This document shows positions 19,640 through 29,088 of a stretch of 64,000 bases of DNA, piece by piece. Numbering within the stretch: the first letter of the stretch is position 1; each line of letters opens with the position of its first letter. Under the pieces are notes generated by a model, which saw nothing but the letters and a program-made list of their open reading frames with translations, was not told the origin of the DNA and ran no database searches. The stretch covers positions 62,001-126,000 of the forward strand of contig NZ_JACBXU010000006.1 in NCBI RefSeq assembly GCF_013415305.1. The letters run 5' to 3'. Position numbers and translations under genes: made by a program. This stretch comes from Pantoea sp. WMus005. GTDB taxonomy: Bacteria; Pseudomonadota; Gammaproteobacteria; Enterobacterales; Enterobacteriaceae.

Positions 19640-21004
19640 ATGAGCCACAGCGATACCATTGTTGCCCAGGCAACGCCACCCGGACGCGGCGGCGTAGGCA
19701 TTCTGCGCGTCTCTGGCGCGAAGGCGGCAGAGGTCGCCCGCCAGCTGCTGGGTAAACTGCCTAAGCCGCGTTACGCCGATTATCTGCCGTTCACCGATAG
19801 CGACGGCAGCGTGCTGGATCAGGGCATTGCGCTGTGGTTTCCCGGTCCTAACTCTTTTACCGGCGAAGATGTGCTGGAGCTGCAGGGCCACGGCGGCCCG
19901 GTGATCCTCGATCTGCTGCTGAAGCGCATCGTGGCGCTGCCTGGCGTGCGTATCGCCCAGCCGGGTGAGTTTTCTGAGCGGGCGTTTCTGAATGACAAGC
20001 TCGATCTGGCGCAGGCCGAAGCGATTGCCGACCTGATTGATGCCAGCTCTGAGCAGGCGGCGCGTTCGGCGGTTAACTCATTGCAGGGCGCGTTCTCCAC
20101 CCGCATCAATCATCTTGTGGAAGCACTCACTCACCTGCGGATCTATGTCGAAGCCGCTATCGACTTCCCGGATGAGGAGATCGATTTCCTCTCTGACGGC
20201 AGAATCGAAGGGCAGCTGAATACGGTGATCGGGGACCTGGATGCCGTCCGTGCCGAAGCGCGTCAGGGCAGCCTGCTGCGTGAAGGGATGAAAGTGGTGA
20301 TTGCGGGCCGGCCTAATGCGGGCAAATCGAGCCTGCTGAATGCGCTGGCGGGCCGTGATGCCGCCATCGTCACAGATATCGCAGGCACCACCCGTGACGT
20401 ACTGCGTGAGCATATTCATATCGATGGTATGCCACTGCATATCATCGACACCGCCGGTCTGCGCGAAGCCAGCGACGAAGTGGAGCGTATCGGTATTGAG
20501 CGCGCCTGGCAGGAGATCGAACAGGCCGACTGCGTACTGTTTATGGTGGACGGCACCACCACCGATGCCACCGAAGCGGCGGCTATCTGGCCCGATTTCG
20601 TCTCCCGTCTGCCGCCGGAACTGCCGATTACCGTGGTTCGCAACAAGGCGGATGTCACTGGCGAAACACCCGGCCTGTCAGAAGTAAATGGTCACTCACT
20701 GATTCGCCTGTCGGCACGAACCAGCGAAGGCGTCGATGAGCTGCGGGATCACCTGAAGCAGAGCATGGGTTTCGCGGGCAACATGGAAGGCGGCTTTCTG
20801 GCTCGTCGTCGTCACCTGCAGGCGCTGGAGTTAGCGGCCACACATCTGCAGCAGGGTAAAGCGCAACTGCTTGGTGCCCGAGCCGGTGAGTTACTGGCAG
20901 AAGAGCTGCGTGTCGCTCAGCAGGCGTTAAGCGAGATCACCGGCGAGTTCACCTCTGACGATCTGCTGGGTCGTATCTTTTCCAGCTTCTGTATCGGTAA
21001 ATAA
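19640..21004 (+). CDS. mnmE: tRNA uridine-5-carboxymethylaminomethyl GTPase MnmE
   Basis: 454 residues as in E. coli. N-terminal formyl-THF-binding domain ([22 protein letters not shown]), helical domain, inserted G domain ([10 protein letters not shown]1, DIAGTTRD G2, DTAGL G3, NKAD G4) and the C-terminal CIGK whose Cys is conserved. With MnmG it makes the cmnm5 modification at the wobble uridine. Follows yidC as in E. coli. Confidence 0.99.
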   Translation: MSHSDTIVAQATPPGRGGVGILRVSGAKAAEVARQLLGKLPKPRYADYLPFTDSDGSVLDQGIALWFPGPNSFTGEDVLELQGHGGPVILDLLLKRIVALPGVRIAQPGEFSERAFLNDKLDLAQAEAIADLIDASSEQAARSAVNSLQGAFSTRINHLVEALTHLRIYVEAAIDFPDEEIDFLSDGRIEGQLNTVIGDLDAVRAEARQGSLLREGMKVVIAGRPNAGKSSLLNALAGRDAAIVTDIAGTTRDVLREHIHIDGMPLHIIDTAGLREASDEVERIGIERAWQEIEQADCVLFMVDGTTTDATEAAAIWPDFVSRLPPELPITVVRNKADVTGETPGLSEVNGHSLIRLSARTSEGVDELRDHLKQSMGFAGNMEGGFLARRRHLQALELAATHLQQGKAQLLGARAGELLAEELRVAQQALSEITGEFTSDDLLGRIFSSFCIGK

Positions 21005-21009
21005 CCGTG

Positions 21010-21040
21010 CAGGCCTGACGGCAACGCGCTGTCAGGCCTG
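21010..21040 (+). terminator. Hairpin after mnmE (probable terminator)
   Basis: Perfect 10-bp stem CAGGCCTGAC / GTCAGGCCTG with an 11-nt loop, starting 6 nt after the mnmE stop. The T tract is short (ATTTC), so termination may be partial. Confidence 0.5.
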
Positions 21041-21267
21041 ATTTCCCGCCACACTGTCTCTCCTGATTCCTGTCTGCGCGATGATTCTTGCTGATATGTT
21101 ATTTTGCGGCGGCACAGCATTGTCGTATAACGGTTGAAGCGCCGATCTGACGTGCGGCAACGGATTGCGGTGAATACCCCCGCCTCAGCACGCCGCGTCT
21201 GACCGGACGCAAACCCACTACGTGAACACCATTGGGCGAACCTTTTCGCCTGAAACAGGAGAGTTGC

Positions 21268-21858
21268 ATGAGTACACCGCTCGATACTGCCGCACTGGAC
21301 ACGCTATTTAATGACGCCCGTACCCACAGTTACTGGCAGGCGAAGCCCGTCGATAACGCTCTGCTGGAACAGCTCTATGCCCTGACGGCCCTGGGCCCGA
21401 CCTCGGCGAACTGCTCGCCTGCGCGTTTTGTTTTCGTCACGTCTGCGGAAGGCAAAGAGAAGCTGAAACCGGCACTCTCTTCCGGCAATCTGGACAAAAC
21501 CATGAGCGCGCCGGTCACAGTAATTGTGGCCTGGGACCGCGAGTTCTATGAGCAGCTGCCCGCGCTGTTCCCGCATGCGGATGCGCGTAGCTGGTTTACG
21601 GGCAGCCCGGAAGCGGCAAAAGAGACCGCTTTCCGTAACAGCAGCCTGCAGGCGGGCTACCTGATTCTGGCGGCCCGCTCGCTGGGTCTGGATGCCGGTC
21701 CGATGTCCGGTTTTGATCCGGCCAAAGTCAATGACGCCTTTTTCCCCGACGGTCAGTATCAGGTTAACCTGCTGATTAACCTCGGCTATGGAGAGGCATC
21801 GAAACTGCATCCGCGCCTGCCGCGCCTGAGCTTTGAGCAGGCGAGCCGCTTCGCCTGA
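21268..21858 (+). CDS. rutE: RutE-type malonic semialdehyde reductase (nitroreductase family)
   Basis: 196 residues from the ATG at 21268, 7 nt after AGGAGAG; the longer frame to 21232 is not supported. Nearly the RutE pattern throughout: [65 protein letters not shown] and [16 protein letters not shown]. Flavin oxidoreductase reducing malonic semialdehyde to 3-hydroxypropionate in E. coli pyrimidine breakdown. No other rut genes are near, so it probably acts on toxic aldehydes or other substrates as a stand-alone enzyme. The symbol follows similarity rather than context. Confidence 0.85.
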   Translation: MSTPLDTAALDTLFNDARTHSYWQAKPVDNALLEQLYALTALGPTSANCSPARFVFVTSAEGKEKLKPALSSGNLDKTMSAPVTVIVAWDREFYEQLPALFPHADARSWFTGSPEAAKETAFRNSSLQAGYLILAARSLGLDAGPMSGFDPAKVNDAFFPDGQYQVNLLINLGYGEASKLHPRLPRLSFEQASRFA

Positions 21859-21864
21859 TGCTGT

Positions 21865-21900
21865 CCGCGTCGCGATTCGGTTCGCGACGCGGATTATCTT
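21865..21900 (+). terminator. Terminator after the rutE-like gene
   Basis: Perfect 10-bp stem CCGCGTCGCG / CGCGACGCGG, 8-nt loop, followed by ATTATCTTATT. Strong stem, imperfect T tract. Confidence 0.6.
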
Positions 21901-21928
21901 ATTAGCAGATAGCCACCATACGAACCGC

Positions 21929-22396
21929 TCAGCGGCGAAGCATTTTTTGTAGTCGCTTTTGCTGCCAGCGCTGTGTCAGCCCACGAAAAACAAAGGTCCG
22001 CATTGCCCGGACAATCAGCAGTGCTCCCCAGATTGCCGCGACCCAGAGCGACCAGTTAGTATCCGGCGCAGTCACATGATTAAGAATAAACAGCAGTCCG
22101 CAAACCACCACCGCAGTAATCAGTGAACGGTAAAGGCGTGCTTCTCTGGCAATTCTGCTGCGCGCATCAACAATCCGCTGATCCAGCGCCTGATCTTCCC
22201 CGTTCTGTGGACCGGTCAGATCAGCAACGTTCACTTTAAAGACGGCAGCCAGCGCACTCAGGGTTTCCAGCCCCGGCCGCTCGCCATTTTCAATCCGCTG
22301 CACGGTGCGGGTGCTCAGTCCCGCCATTTCTGCCAGTTGTTCCTGTGACCACGCCCGGGCCAGTCGATGTTCTTTGAATCTGTTGATGCTGTTCAT
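21929..22396 (-). CDS. XRE-family helix-turn-helix protein with two membrane helices
   Basis: 155 residues. Residues 8-62 are a Cro/C1-type helix-turn-helix (LARAWSQEQLAEMAGLSTRTVQRIENGERPGLETLSALAAVF). A helical linker follows, then two hydrophobic helices (about 92-108 and 115-130) and a basic tail. This is the widespread HTH plus 2TM-domain architecture, a membrane-tethered regulator of unknown signal. The start has GGAGAA before it. The neighbour upstream on the same strand is an NTF2-like gene. Target unknown. Confidence 0.8.
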   Translation of the reverse strand: MNSINRFKEHRLARAWSQEQLAEMAGLSTRTVQRIENGERPGLETLSALAAVFKVNVADLTGPQNGEDQALDQRIVDARSRIAREARLYRSLITAVVVCGLLFILNHVTAPDTNWSLWVAAIWGALLIVRAMRTFVFRGLTQRWQQKRLQKMLRR

Positions 22397-22509
22397 TCAC
22401 ATTCTCCGTAGTAACAGACAGGAAGGAAAAGTGTGCGGCGAAACGTCCGGCAGTAACACGATCCTGACCCGACAGCAGCCTGACAGCATTGTCACAGCTC
22501 AGCTCGTTG

Positions 22510-22893
22510 TCAGTAATGAGAATAATCAGGCTCACGGATAAAATCCGGTTCAGTTGCAGGCGTTCCCTGATGAAACACCATTTGCCAGTTCTTACCCTCG
22601 CGTAGCCAGTGTGACGCACGCAGTGCGGCCCGACTGCCATCGGCATCACAGCTCTGGTAATGCAGTATCAGACTCATCTCGCCCGTGCTCACCACCTGAA
22701 AGTTACTACTGAGCATGTCAGGCAGCGTTTCTTCTTCTATCAGCGCCGCAATGGTCTGCGCGCGAGTGACTAATTGCCCTGAACGGGTTATCTCACAAAA
22801 GTCAGGATGGAGTATCTGCTCCAGCCACGCCAGTTGGCGGCGTCTGACACCGTGCAGGCTGCGCTCTCGTTTCACCATTTCGTCCAGCAGCAT
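22510..22893 (-). CDS. NTF2-like (DUF4440/SnoaL-type) protein
   Basis: 127 residues. The pattern of an N-terminal helix pair with RQLAWLEQILHPDFCEITRSGQLVTRAQTIAAL followed by alternating strands (FQVVSTGEMSLILHYQSC, LRASHWLREGKNWQMVFHQGTP) is that of the NTF2-like cone fold used in DUF4440 proteins. Such proteins are ketosteroid-isomerase-like small-molecule binders or enzymes; nothing visible fixes a substrate. Strong AGGAGG ribosome site 7 nt before the ATG at 22893. Same strand as the HTH gene, 113 bp upstream of it. Confidence 0.75.
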   Translation of the reverse strand: MLLDEMVKRERSLHGVRRRQLAWLEQILHPDFCEITRSGQLVTRAQTIAALIEEETLPDMLSSNFQVVSTGEMSLILHYQSCDADGSRAALRASHWLREGKNWQMVFHQGTPATEPDFIREPDYSHY

Positions 22894-23111
22894 GGCTTAT
22901 CCTCCTGTTGTTCTGTGCTGACAGGCAGCGACAATCATTCCGTTAAGCGGTTGAGGGTGTCATTTTGGCGGAGTGTCTGGTTTGCCATCCCTCACGACTC
23001 CGTTCATCTAATTCCGAATTTAACCTAATCTTTGCGTTGCCGGGTGCATTCCGATAAGAAAATTCCTACAATGCATCTGATGATTATCTGACCATTTTCA
23101 CGGAGCGACAG

Positions 23112-23861
23112 ATGGCTGGTCATTTTGTACGCTGGACGGGCGATCCCGGCTTCCCGGTTAATGATTTACGCATTCCCCAGGCTATCACCGACACGGCACA
23201 GCAGTTTGCTGACAAACGCCGTGGGCGATTTCTTGCCGCACGTACCCTGCTGGCGCAACTGATGCTGCGGGTTTATGGCATTAGTGAGCTGCCGGGTCTG
23301 GTTATCCAGAGCAATGGACGCCCCGCATTTGCTGACAGTGATCTGCCCGATTTCAGCATCGCCTATGCGGGCAATACGGTGGGTGTGCTGCTGGCCGAAG
23401 AGGGAGGACGTGCGGGTCTGGATATGGAGATTGTACATGCGCGCAGTCGTCAGACTCAGGAGCAGCTGATTCAGGGATTAACCTCGGGCGAGATCGCCTG
23501 GATCAATGCCCAGCAGGATGCCATGGAAGCGGTGACGCAAATCTGGACGTTGCGCCAGAGCATTCTCAAGCTGACGGGACAGGTTGATCAGGGACTGGAT
23601 TCGCTGCGTCTGTTGCCGGGAGCGGGTCGGCTGCGATCGTCACTCTATCCTGATATTCAGGTGGTCTGTGATGCGGAGCCTGTGCTGGTCTGGTCGTGCG
23701 CGCTGTCATCTGCGACCCAGCGTCTGCATCTCTGGGAGATGGATAGTACCTTTCAGTGGCGCGCATTACGTGAAATGGAGATGGGTAAGCCCAACATCGG
23801 GCCTCATGCCCTGCGGCTGACCAGTCTGCCCAGCGAGCGCAGTCTGCATCCTGAAATGTAA
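23112..23861 (+). CDS. yieE: YieE, 4'-phosphopantetheinyl-transferase-like protein
   Basis: 249 residues, the E. coli YieE length, and just upstream of adeP as in E. coli (where yieF intervenes). Residues 30-106 show the first transferase half with FSIAYAGNTVGV and the Mg-binding GLDME (Asp104, Glu106). The second signature, normally W-x-x-K-E-x-x-x-K, reads W145-T-L-R148-Q149-S-I-L-K153: the Lys-Glu pair is Arg-Gln. E. coli YieE as I recall also lacks it, so the family may be catalytically altered. It would otherwise transfer phosphopantetheine to carrier proteins. No carrier-protein gene is nearby. Confidence 0.85.
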   Translation: MAGHFVRWTGDPGFPVNDLRIPQAITDTAQQFADKRRGRFLAARTLLAQLMLRVYGISELPGLVIQSNGRPAFADSDLPDFSIAYAGNTVGVLLAEEGGRAGLDMEIVHARSRQTQEQLIQGLTSGEIAWINAQQDAMEAVTQIWTLRQSILKLTGQVDQGLDSLRLLPGAGRLRSSLYPDIQVVCDAEPVLVWSCALSSATQRLHLWEMDSTFQWRALREMEMGKPNIGPHALRLTSLPSERSLHPEM

Positions 23862-23886
23862 AAAGCCGCAACCCGGAGGTTGCGGC
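23860..23886 (-). terminator. Bidirectional terminator between yieE and adeP
   Basis: Perfect 9-bp stem GCCGCAACC / GGTTGCGGC with a 4-nt loop; five T follow on the minus strand, ending the adeP message. The same hairpin starts 3 bp after the yieE stop. Confidence 0.8.
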
Positions 23887-23897
23887 CCTGAAAGCGC

Positions 23898-25211
23898 TTA
23901 GTGCGCGTCGATAAAGACAATCTTCAGCACAAACAGCAGGGCAACAATCACCACGCAGGGGCTGATTTCACGCCAGCGGCCGGTGCCCAGCTTCATGACG
24001 CAGTAAGCGATAAACCCCAGCGCAATGCCTTCGGTGATGGAAAAGCTGAAGGGCATCATGGCAGTGGTCACAAACGCCGGCACGGCTTCGGTTAAATCAT
24101 CCCAGCGCACGCGCGACAGGCTGGCGGTCATCAAAACGCCAACGTAAATCAGTGCGCCCGCAGCAGCATAGGATGGCACCATCGCGGCCAGCGGTGACAG
24201 GAAGGTCACCAGCAGGAACAGCAGGCCGGTCACCACGGCCATCAGGCCGGTTCGGCCGCCAATCGCTACGCCCGAGGTACTTTCAATATAGGCGGTCACG
24301 GATGACGTCCCCGCCAGCGCGCCACTCACTGAACTGATGCTGTCGACATAAAGCGCCTGCTGCATACGCGGGAAGGTGCCGGTTTCATCGGTCAGTCCCG
24401 CTTTGTCAGTGACGCCGATCAGTGTGCCGGAGGAGTCGAACAGATTCACCAGCATAAAGGAGAAGATCACGCCCGCCATACCAATGTTAAAGGCACCTTT
24501 GATATCGACCTGACCCACGACAGACGTAATGGAGGGTGGCGCAGAAAACAGGCCGACAAATTTCACGTCGCCCAGCATCCAGCCAATCGCTGTGGTGATG
24601 ACCATTGAGATAAGCACCGCCGCGTGGATATTACGTGATGCCAGAATGGCGATAATAAAGAAGCCCAGTGCGCCCAGCAGCACACTGTGTGAGGTCAGAT
24701 TCCCCACCGCCACCAGGGTATCGGGATTCGGCACGATAATGCCGGCATTTTTCAGCCCCATCATGGCAATAAACAGGCCGATACCGGCGGTGATGCCGAC
24801 GCGCAGGCTCAGCGGGATATTGGCAATCATCCAGTAGCGAACCCGCAGCAGCGTCAGGATCAACAGGCCGACTGCACCCCAGAAGATTGCGCCCATACCG
24901 ACCTGCCACGAATAGCCCATCGCCCCGACCACCACAAAGGCGAAGAAGGCATTCAGGCCCATTGCGGGTGCCAGCGCCACCGGCAGATTAGCAAACAGTC
25001 CCATCAGAATGCTGCCGAAGGCGGCAATCAGGCAGGTGGTCACAAACACCGCCTGGGTATCCATGCCGGCGACGCCGAGGATCTGCGGATTGACGAAGAC
25101 GATATAGACCATCGTCAGAAAAGTGGTGATACCCGCGATCACTTCGGTGCGCACCGTGGTGCCATGTTCCTGCAGCCTGAAGATGCGCTGCAAAACGCCT
25201 TGCTTGCTCAT
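23898..25211 (-). CDS. adeP: Adenine permease AdeP (YieG), NCS2 family
   Basis: 437 residues from the ATG at 25211; ATG 25220 (three codons earlier) is equally possible, while the frame to 25337 crosses the operator and is not used. About 12-14 membrane helices. Family sequence is nearly E. coli YieG: HGTTVRTEVIAGITTFLTMVYIVFVNPQILG, NLPVALAPAMGLNAFFAFVVV, VNLFDSSGTLIGVTDKAGL, GTSSVTAYIESTSGVAIGGRTGL, and the terminal LKIVFIDAH. High-affinity proton-adenine symporter. Divergent from yieH with a PurR-like box between. Confidence 0.95.
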   Translation of the reverse strand: MSKQGVLQRIFRLQEHGTTVRTEVIAGITTFLTMVYIVFVNPQILGVAGMDTQAVFVTTCLIAAFGSILMGLFANLPVALAPAMGLNAFFAFVVVGAMGYSWQVGMGAIFWGAVGLLILTLLRVRYWMIANIPLSLRVGITAGIGLFIAMMGLKNAGIIVPNPDTLVAVGNLTSHSVLLGALGFFIIAILASRNIHAAVLISMVITTAIGWMLGDVKFVGLFSAPPSITSVVGQVDIKGAFNIGMAGVIFSFMLVNLFDSSGTLIGVTDKAGLTDETGTFPRMQQALYVDSISSVSGALAGTSSVTAYIESTSGVAIGGRTGLMAVVTGLLFLLVTFLSPLAAMVPSYAAAGALIYVGVLMTASLSRVRWDDLTEAVPAFVTTAMMPFSFSITEGIALGFIAYCVMKLGTGRWREISPCVVIVALLFVLKIVFIDAH

Positions 25212-25281
25212 GCCATCCATCCAGAAGAAAAAATCATCGGCGCGTATCCTGGCGATTTTACCGGGCCAATACAATGATTTT

Positions 25282-25297
25282 TCGCAACCGATTGCCA
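25282..25297. promoter_or_regulatory. PurR operator in the adeP-yieH divergent region
   Basis: TCGCAACCGATTGCCA fits the PurR consensus AnGCAAnCGnTTnCnT at 10 of 12 specified positions, with both central half-sites intact. E. coli adeP is a PurR target, so purine repression of adeP is expected here. Confidence 0.65.
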
Positions 25298-25363
25298 GTC
25301 TCGCAATCTGCGCTGAGTGCGGTAGAGTGTGGAGCACACCCCTGAATCGAAGGATAGAGTCTG

Positions 25364-26023
25364 ATGTCAGTTGAATGCGTCTTTTTTGATTGCGATGGCA
25401 CGCTGGTGGACAGTGAGTTGCTCTGCACCCAGGCCTACGTCAACACCTTTGCCCGTTACGGCCTGGAGCTCTCGTTGCAGCAGATGTTTGAGAAGTATAA
25501 GGGCGTCAAACTCTACGATATCATTCGTGACGTGGGCGATGCCCATCAGGTGTCGCTGCCGATGGAAGAGGTGGAAACCGCCTACCGCGCAGAAGTTGCG
25601 CGACTGTTCGATCTGCAGCTGCAGCCCATTCCGGGTGCGAAAGCGCTGGTTGAGCAAATCAAAGTGCCGATGTGCGTGGTCTCAAACGGGACGGTAAAAA
25701 AGATGCAGCACTCGCTGGGCTTAACCGGCATGCTGCCGCTGTTTGAAGAGCACCTCTACAGCGGCTATGACATTCTGCACTGGAAGCCTGATCCGGAACT
25801 GATGTACCACGCGGCGGAACAGATGCAGGTGCCGATTGAGCGCTGCATTCTGGTGGATGACTCCGAAGCGGGCGCCCGCGCCGGTATCGCCGCCGGGATC
25901 CCGGTCTACTACTACTGCGCTGACCCGCACAACCCCGAACTGGATCATCCGCTGGTGACGCGCTTCGACGACATGGCGCAACTGCCTGCGCTGTGGCGCG
26001 CCCGTGGCTGGGATCTGGTGTAG
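25364..26023 (+). CDS. yieH: 6-phosphogluconate phosphatase YieH (HAD family)
   Basis: 219 residues. HAD motifs DCDGTLVDSE at 9-18, VSNGT (motif II), KPDPELM (motif III lysine) and VDDSEAG (motif IV). The C1 helical cap between residues 15 and 90 is beta-phosphoglucomutase-like. E. coli YieH acts on 6-phosphogluconate and other sugar phosphates. Position next to adeP is conserved with E. coli. It is followed 11 bp later by the GlxA-family regulator. Confidence 0.93.
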   Translation: MSVECVFFDCDGTLVDSELLCTQAYVNTFARYGLELSLQQMFEKYKGVKLYDIIRDVGDAHQVSLPMEEVETAYRAEVARLFDLQLQPIPGAKALVEQIKVPMCVVSNGTVKKMQHSLGLTGMLPLFEEHLYSGYDILHWKPDPELMYHAAEQMQVPIERCILVDDSEAGARAGIAAGIPVYYYCADPHNPELDHPLVTRFDDMAQLPALWRARGWDLV

Positions 26024-26034
26024 CGCGGGCCAGC

Positions 26035-26967
26035 ATGACATACACCGTCTGGTTTTTAACCCTGCCGGGCGTGATGGCGCTGGATCTCACCGGCCCGGCC
26101 GAGACGCTGAAGCTGGCGGACGATCGCTTTACGCTGCGCTACATCGGCCCGCAGCCGGAAGTGGTCTGCTCCACCGGCATGACCATTGGTAGCATCGAAC
26201 CCTTACCGGAGCAGTTGCCCGCCGGGAGCCTTCTGGTGGTGCCTGGCGTTTATGATTCGCAGATCTGTTATGCCACACCGCAGGCCGCAGAAGCACGCGA
26301 ATGGCTGATGCGTCAGCAGGCCGCGCTGCGCGCGCAGACCTTTATGCTGGTCTGCGTCTGTTCGGGCGCGCTGCTGGCTGCGCAGGCGGGCATGCTGGAT
26401 GACGTACTCTGCACCACTCATCATGATGTGATTGCCCGCCTGAAAGCGGCCGCTCCGCGCGCACGGGTGCAGGAGAACCGGGTGTTTGTCGGGCATGAGA
26501 ATATCTGGACCAGCGCGGGCATCACGGCGGGCATCGATCTGGCACTGCATCTGATCACTCAGCTCTGTGATACGCCCACGGCACTGGCTGTGGCACGGGA
26601 AATGGTGGTCTGGTTCCGCCGCGCCGGTGACGACCCACAACTTTCACCCTGGCTGCGTTACCGCAATCACATGCATCCGGCCATTCACCGCGCACAGGAT
26701 CTGATGATTGCCCATCCTGAGCACGGCTGGACACTGATCGAGCTGGCCGGACGCACCCATGTCAGCAGCCGCCATCTGGCGCGGCTGTTTCGTCAGCATC
26801 TGGGGATCAGCGTGCGGGAATATCATGAGCAGCTGCGGGTTGGCGTGGCGCGCCAGCGTCAGCAGCAGGGTGAATCTGCCGAAAAAGCGGCGCTGGCGGC
26901 GGGGTTTTCATCGGCGCGCCAGCTACGACGCGCACGCCAGCGCGAAACCGATCAGCTGACAAAGTGA
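26035..26967 (+). CDS. GlxA-family transcriptional regulator (DJ-1/PfpI plus AraC domains)
   Basis: 310 residues from the ATG at 26035; the longer frame from 25993 lies in yieH. N-terminal class I glutaminase-like domain with the nucleophile-elbow region VCVCSGALLAAQAG (about 112-125), then an AraC-type DNA-binding domain (LIELAGRTHVSSRHLARLFRQHLGISVREY and the second HTH AALAAGFSSARQLRRA). Regulators of this class sense small molecules without glutaminase activity. Target not evident; its neighbours are core genes. The last 16 nt overlap the convergent wecH. Confidence 0.88.
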   Translation: MTYTVWFLTLPGVMALDLTGPAETLKLADDRFTLRYIGPQPEVVCSTGMTIGSIEPLPEQLPAGSLLVVPGVYDSQICYATPQAAEAREWLMRQQAALRAQTFMLVCVCSGALLAAQAGMLDDVLCTTHHDVIARLKAAAPRARVQENRVFVGHENIWTSAGITAGIDLALHLITQLCDTPTALAVAREMVVWFRRAGDDPQLSPWLRYRNHMHPAIHRAQDLMIAHPEHGWTLIELAGRTHVSSRHLARLFRQHLGISVREYHEQLRVGVARQRQQQGESAEKAALAAGFSSARQLRRARQRETDQLTK

Positions 26968-27947
26968 CGGGTATCGACACGTTTCAGTGCCATTCCCAGC
27001 AGCAGGCTGCCGCCCAGCGTCAGCCCGAACACCCAGGGCAGGTCGAGCCACGGACGCGACATATCATCGTAATGATGCGTGCGCAGATAGTGAATGAACA
27101 GCGCATGAAAGCCGTAGATGGGCAGTGAATAGCGTGCAATCAGCGTAAAACCGGGAAGGGTGCGCTGGTTCAGGCTGTTTTTAAACACGATCAGCAGGCT
27201 GATCGCGGCGATAAACACCAGCGGTCCGCAGTAGAGATACCAGGTGTCATTAAACGCCCCGTTGACGATCAGCGCCTTTTTCGTCCCTAACGTAATGCCA
27301 ACCACACAGGCGATAAACAGCCCGGCAGCCAGCGGTGTCAGGCCGCGTCGGCTGGTCTCCATGGTGCCAATCGCCCGTCCCAGCAGCGCATAGAGCAGGT
27401 AGTAAATACTGTCGCCGCTGACATAGAGATTAACCGGCAGAAAATGAAACGGGCCCAGCGACTGGCTGACCGTATTGGGATTGGCGAGCACCGCCAGCAC
27501 CAGCACCAGCAGCGCCACGTAACGCGCCTGCACGGTTTTCACCTGAATCAGTGGCGACATCAGATAGATGCCAATCAGCGCAAAGAAGAACCACAGGTGA
27601 TAGAAAACGGGCTTCTGTAGCATCCTGAGGATCGAACGGCCTTCGCTAATCGGCGTCAGCCAGGTGATATAGGCCAGCGAGACCGCGCTGTAAAACAGCA
27701 GACAGAGTACCAGCCGGAGCATATGGCGCGGCTGGGCGCTGCGTTCGCCGAAAAACAGATAGCCGGAGATCATAAAGAACAGCGGAACACAGACGCGTGA
27801 TGCCGAGTTCAGCAGGTTCGCCACATCCCAGGTGGCGCCGGTCACCGCCATCGGTCCGGTGATATACCAGGTGGTGGTATGAATCACGATCACCATCAGG
27901 CAGGCAACCGCACGTAAATTATCGATCCAGTAAATCTTTTGCGGCAT
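26952..27947 (-). CDS. wecH: Acyltransferase WecH (acyltransferase-3 family)
   Basis: 331 residues with about ten membrane helices. N-terminal IDNLRAVACLMVIVIHTTTWY carries the catalytic-type His of acyltransferase-3 enzymes; SRVCVPLFFMISGYLFF follows, then a helix-rich core and LPIYGFHALFIHYL near the end. E. coli WecH O-acetylates enterobacterial common antigen and sits upstream of glyQS, the same position as here. The ysaB gene found between wecH and glyQ in E. coli is not present. Convergent overlap of 16 nt with the GlxA-type gene. Confidence 0.9.
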   Translation of the reverse strand: MPQKIYWIDNLRAVACLMVIVIHTTTWYITGPMAVTGATWDVANLLNSASRVCVPLFFMISGYLFFGERSAQPRHMLRLVLCLLFYSAVSLAYITWLTPISEGRSILRMLQKPVFYHLWFFFALIGIYLMSPLIQVKTVQARYVALLVLVLAVLANPNTVSQSLGPFHFLPVNLYVSGDSIYYLLYALLGRAIGTMETSRRGLTPLAAGLFIACVVGITLGTKKALIVNGAFNDTWYLYCGPLVFIAAISLLIVFKNSLNQRTLPGFTLIARYSLPIYGFHALFIHYLRTHHYDDMSRPWLDLPWVFGLTLGGSLLLGMALKRVDTRHFVS

Positions 27948-28167
27948 GGCGTCCTCTTGCGCATCGCTCCGTGCGCAAGAGGGTAGTCAAATGCGACCAG
28001 CGCAACAACTGCTGCCAGCAGGATTCGGAGCCATCTGTATGCCAGCGCCCGGAATCGCCGCTTAAACGCGCCGGCACCGCCTGGGATTTACGGCTGCACA
28101 TCGCGCGGTCAAAGGGTATACTGTCGGCCTCTTTTTTTAATCTAACCGAAGCGCGTGCACACTCAAC

Positions 28168-29079
28168 ATGCAAAAGTTTGATACCAAAACCTTTCAGGGG
28201 CTGATCCTGACCTTGCAGGATTACTGGGCGCGTCAGGGCTGCACCATTGTCCAACCGCTGGACATGGAAGTGGGCGCTGGCACTTCACACCCGATGACCT
28301 GCCTGCGCGCACTCGGCCCGGAGCCGATTGCTGCCGCTTACGTGCAGCCATCACGCCGTCCTACCGATGGCCGCTACGGTGAAAACCCGAACCGTCTGCA
28401 ACACTATTACCAGTTCCAGGTAATCATCAAACCGTCACCGGACAACATTCAGGAGCTCTACCTTGGCTCGCTGAAAGAGCTGGGTATGGATCCGACGGTG
28501 CATGACATTCGCTTCGTGGAAGATAACTGGGAAAACCCGACGCTGGGTGCCTGGGGACTCGGCTGGGAAGTGTGGCTCAACGGCATGGAAGTGACGCAGT
28601 TCACCTACTTCCAGCAGGTTGGCGGCCTGGAGTGTAAGCCGGTAACCGGTGAGATCACTTACGGTCTGGAGCGTCTGGCGATGTATATCCAGGGCGTCGA
28701 CAGCGTTTACGATCTGGTCTGGAGCGATGGCCCGCTGGGCAAAACCACCTACGGCGACGTGTTCCATCAGAACGAAGTGGAGCAATCCACCTATAACTTC
28801 GAATACGCCGACGTCGATTTCCTCTTTACCTGCTTTGAGCAGTACGAGAAAGAGGCGCAGCATCTGCTGGCGCTGGAAAAACCGCTGCCACTGCCCGCCT
28901 ACGAACGCATTCTGAAAGCGGCACACAGCTTCAACCTGCTGGATGCCCGCAAAGCAATCTCGGTAACAGAGCGTCAGCGCTATATTCTGCGCATTCGTAC
29001 CCTGACCAAAGCCGTGGCTGAAGCTTACTACGCCTCTCGCGAGGCAATGGGCTTCCCGATGTGCAATAACAAAAAGTAA
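28168..29079 (+). CDS. glyQ: Glycyl-tRNA synthetase alpha subunit
   Basis: 303 residues, the E. coli length. Class II catalytic core with [31 protein letters not shown] (motif 2 region) and [13 protein letters not shown], and [11 protein letters not shown] as motif 3. Forms an alpha2beta2 enzyme with GlyS that charges tRNA-Gly. A TATACT -10 element lies about 50 bp upstream at 28117-28122, with a weak -35. Confidence 0.99.
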   Translation: MQKFDTKTFQGLILTLQDYWARQGCTIVQPLDMEVGAGTSHPMTCLRALGPEPIAAAYVQPSRRPTDGRYGENPNRLQHYYQFQVIIKPSPDNIQELYLGSLKELGMDPTVHDIRFVEDNWENPTLGAWGLGWEVWLNGMEVTQFTYFQQVGGLECKPVTGEITYGLERLAMYIQGVDSVYDLVWSDGPLGKTTYGDVFHQNEVEQSTYNFEYADVDFLFTCFEQYEKEAQHLLALEKPLPLPAYERILKAAHSFNLLDARKAISVTERQRYILRIRTLTKAVAEAYYASREAMGFPMCNNKK

Positions 29080-29088
29080 GAGGCAGCC

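Noticed and set aside
25211-25363. Purine riboswitch before adeP
   Set aside because: No purine aptamer core was recognised; a PurR operator explains purine control better.
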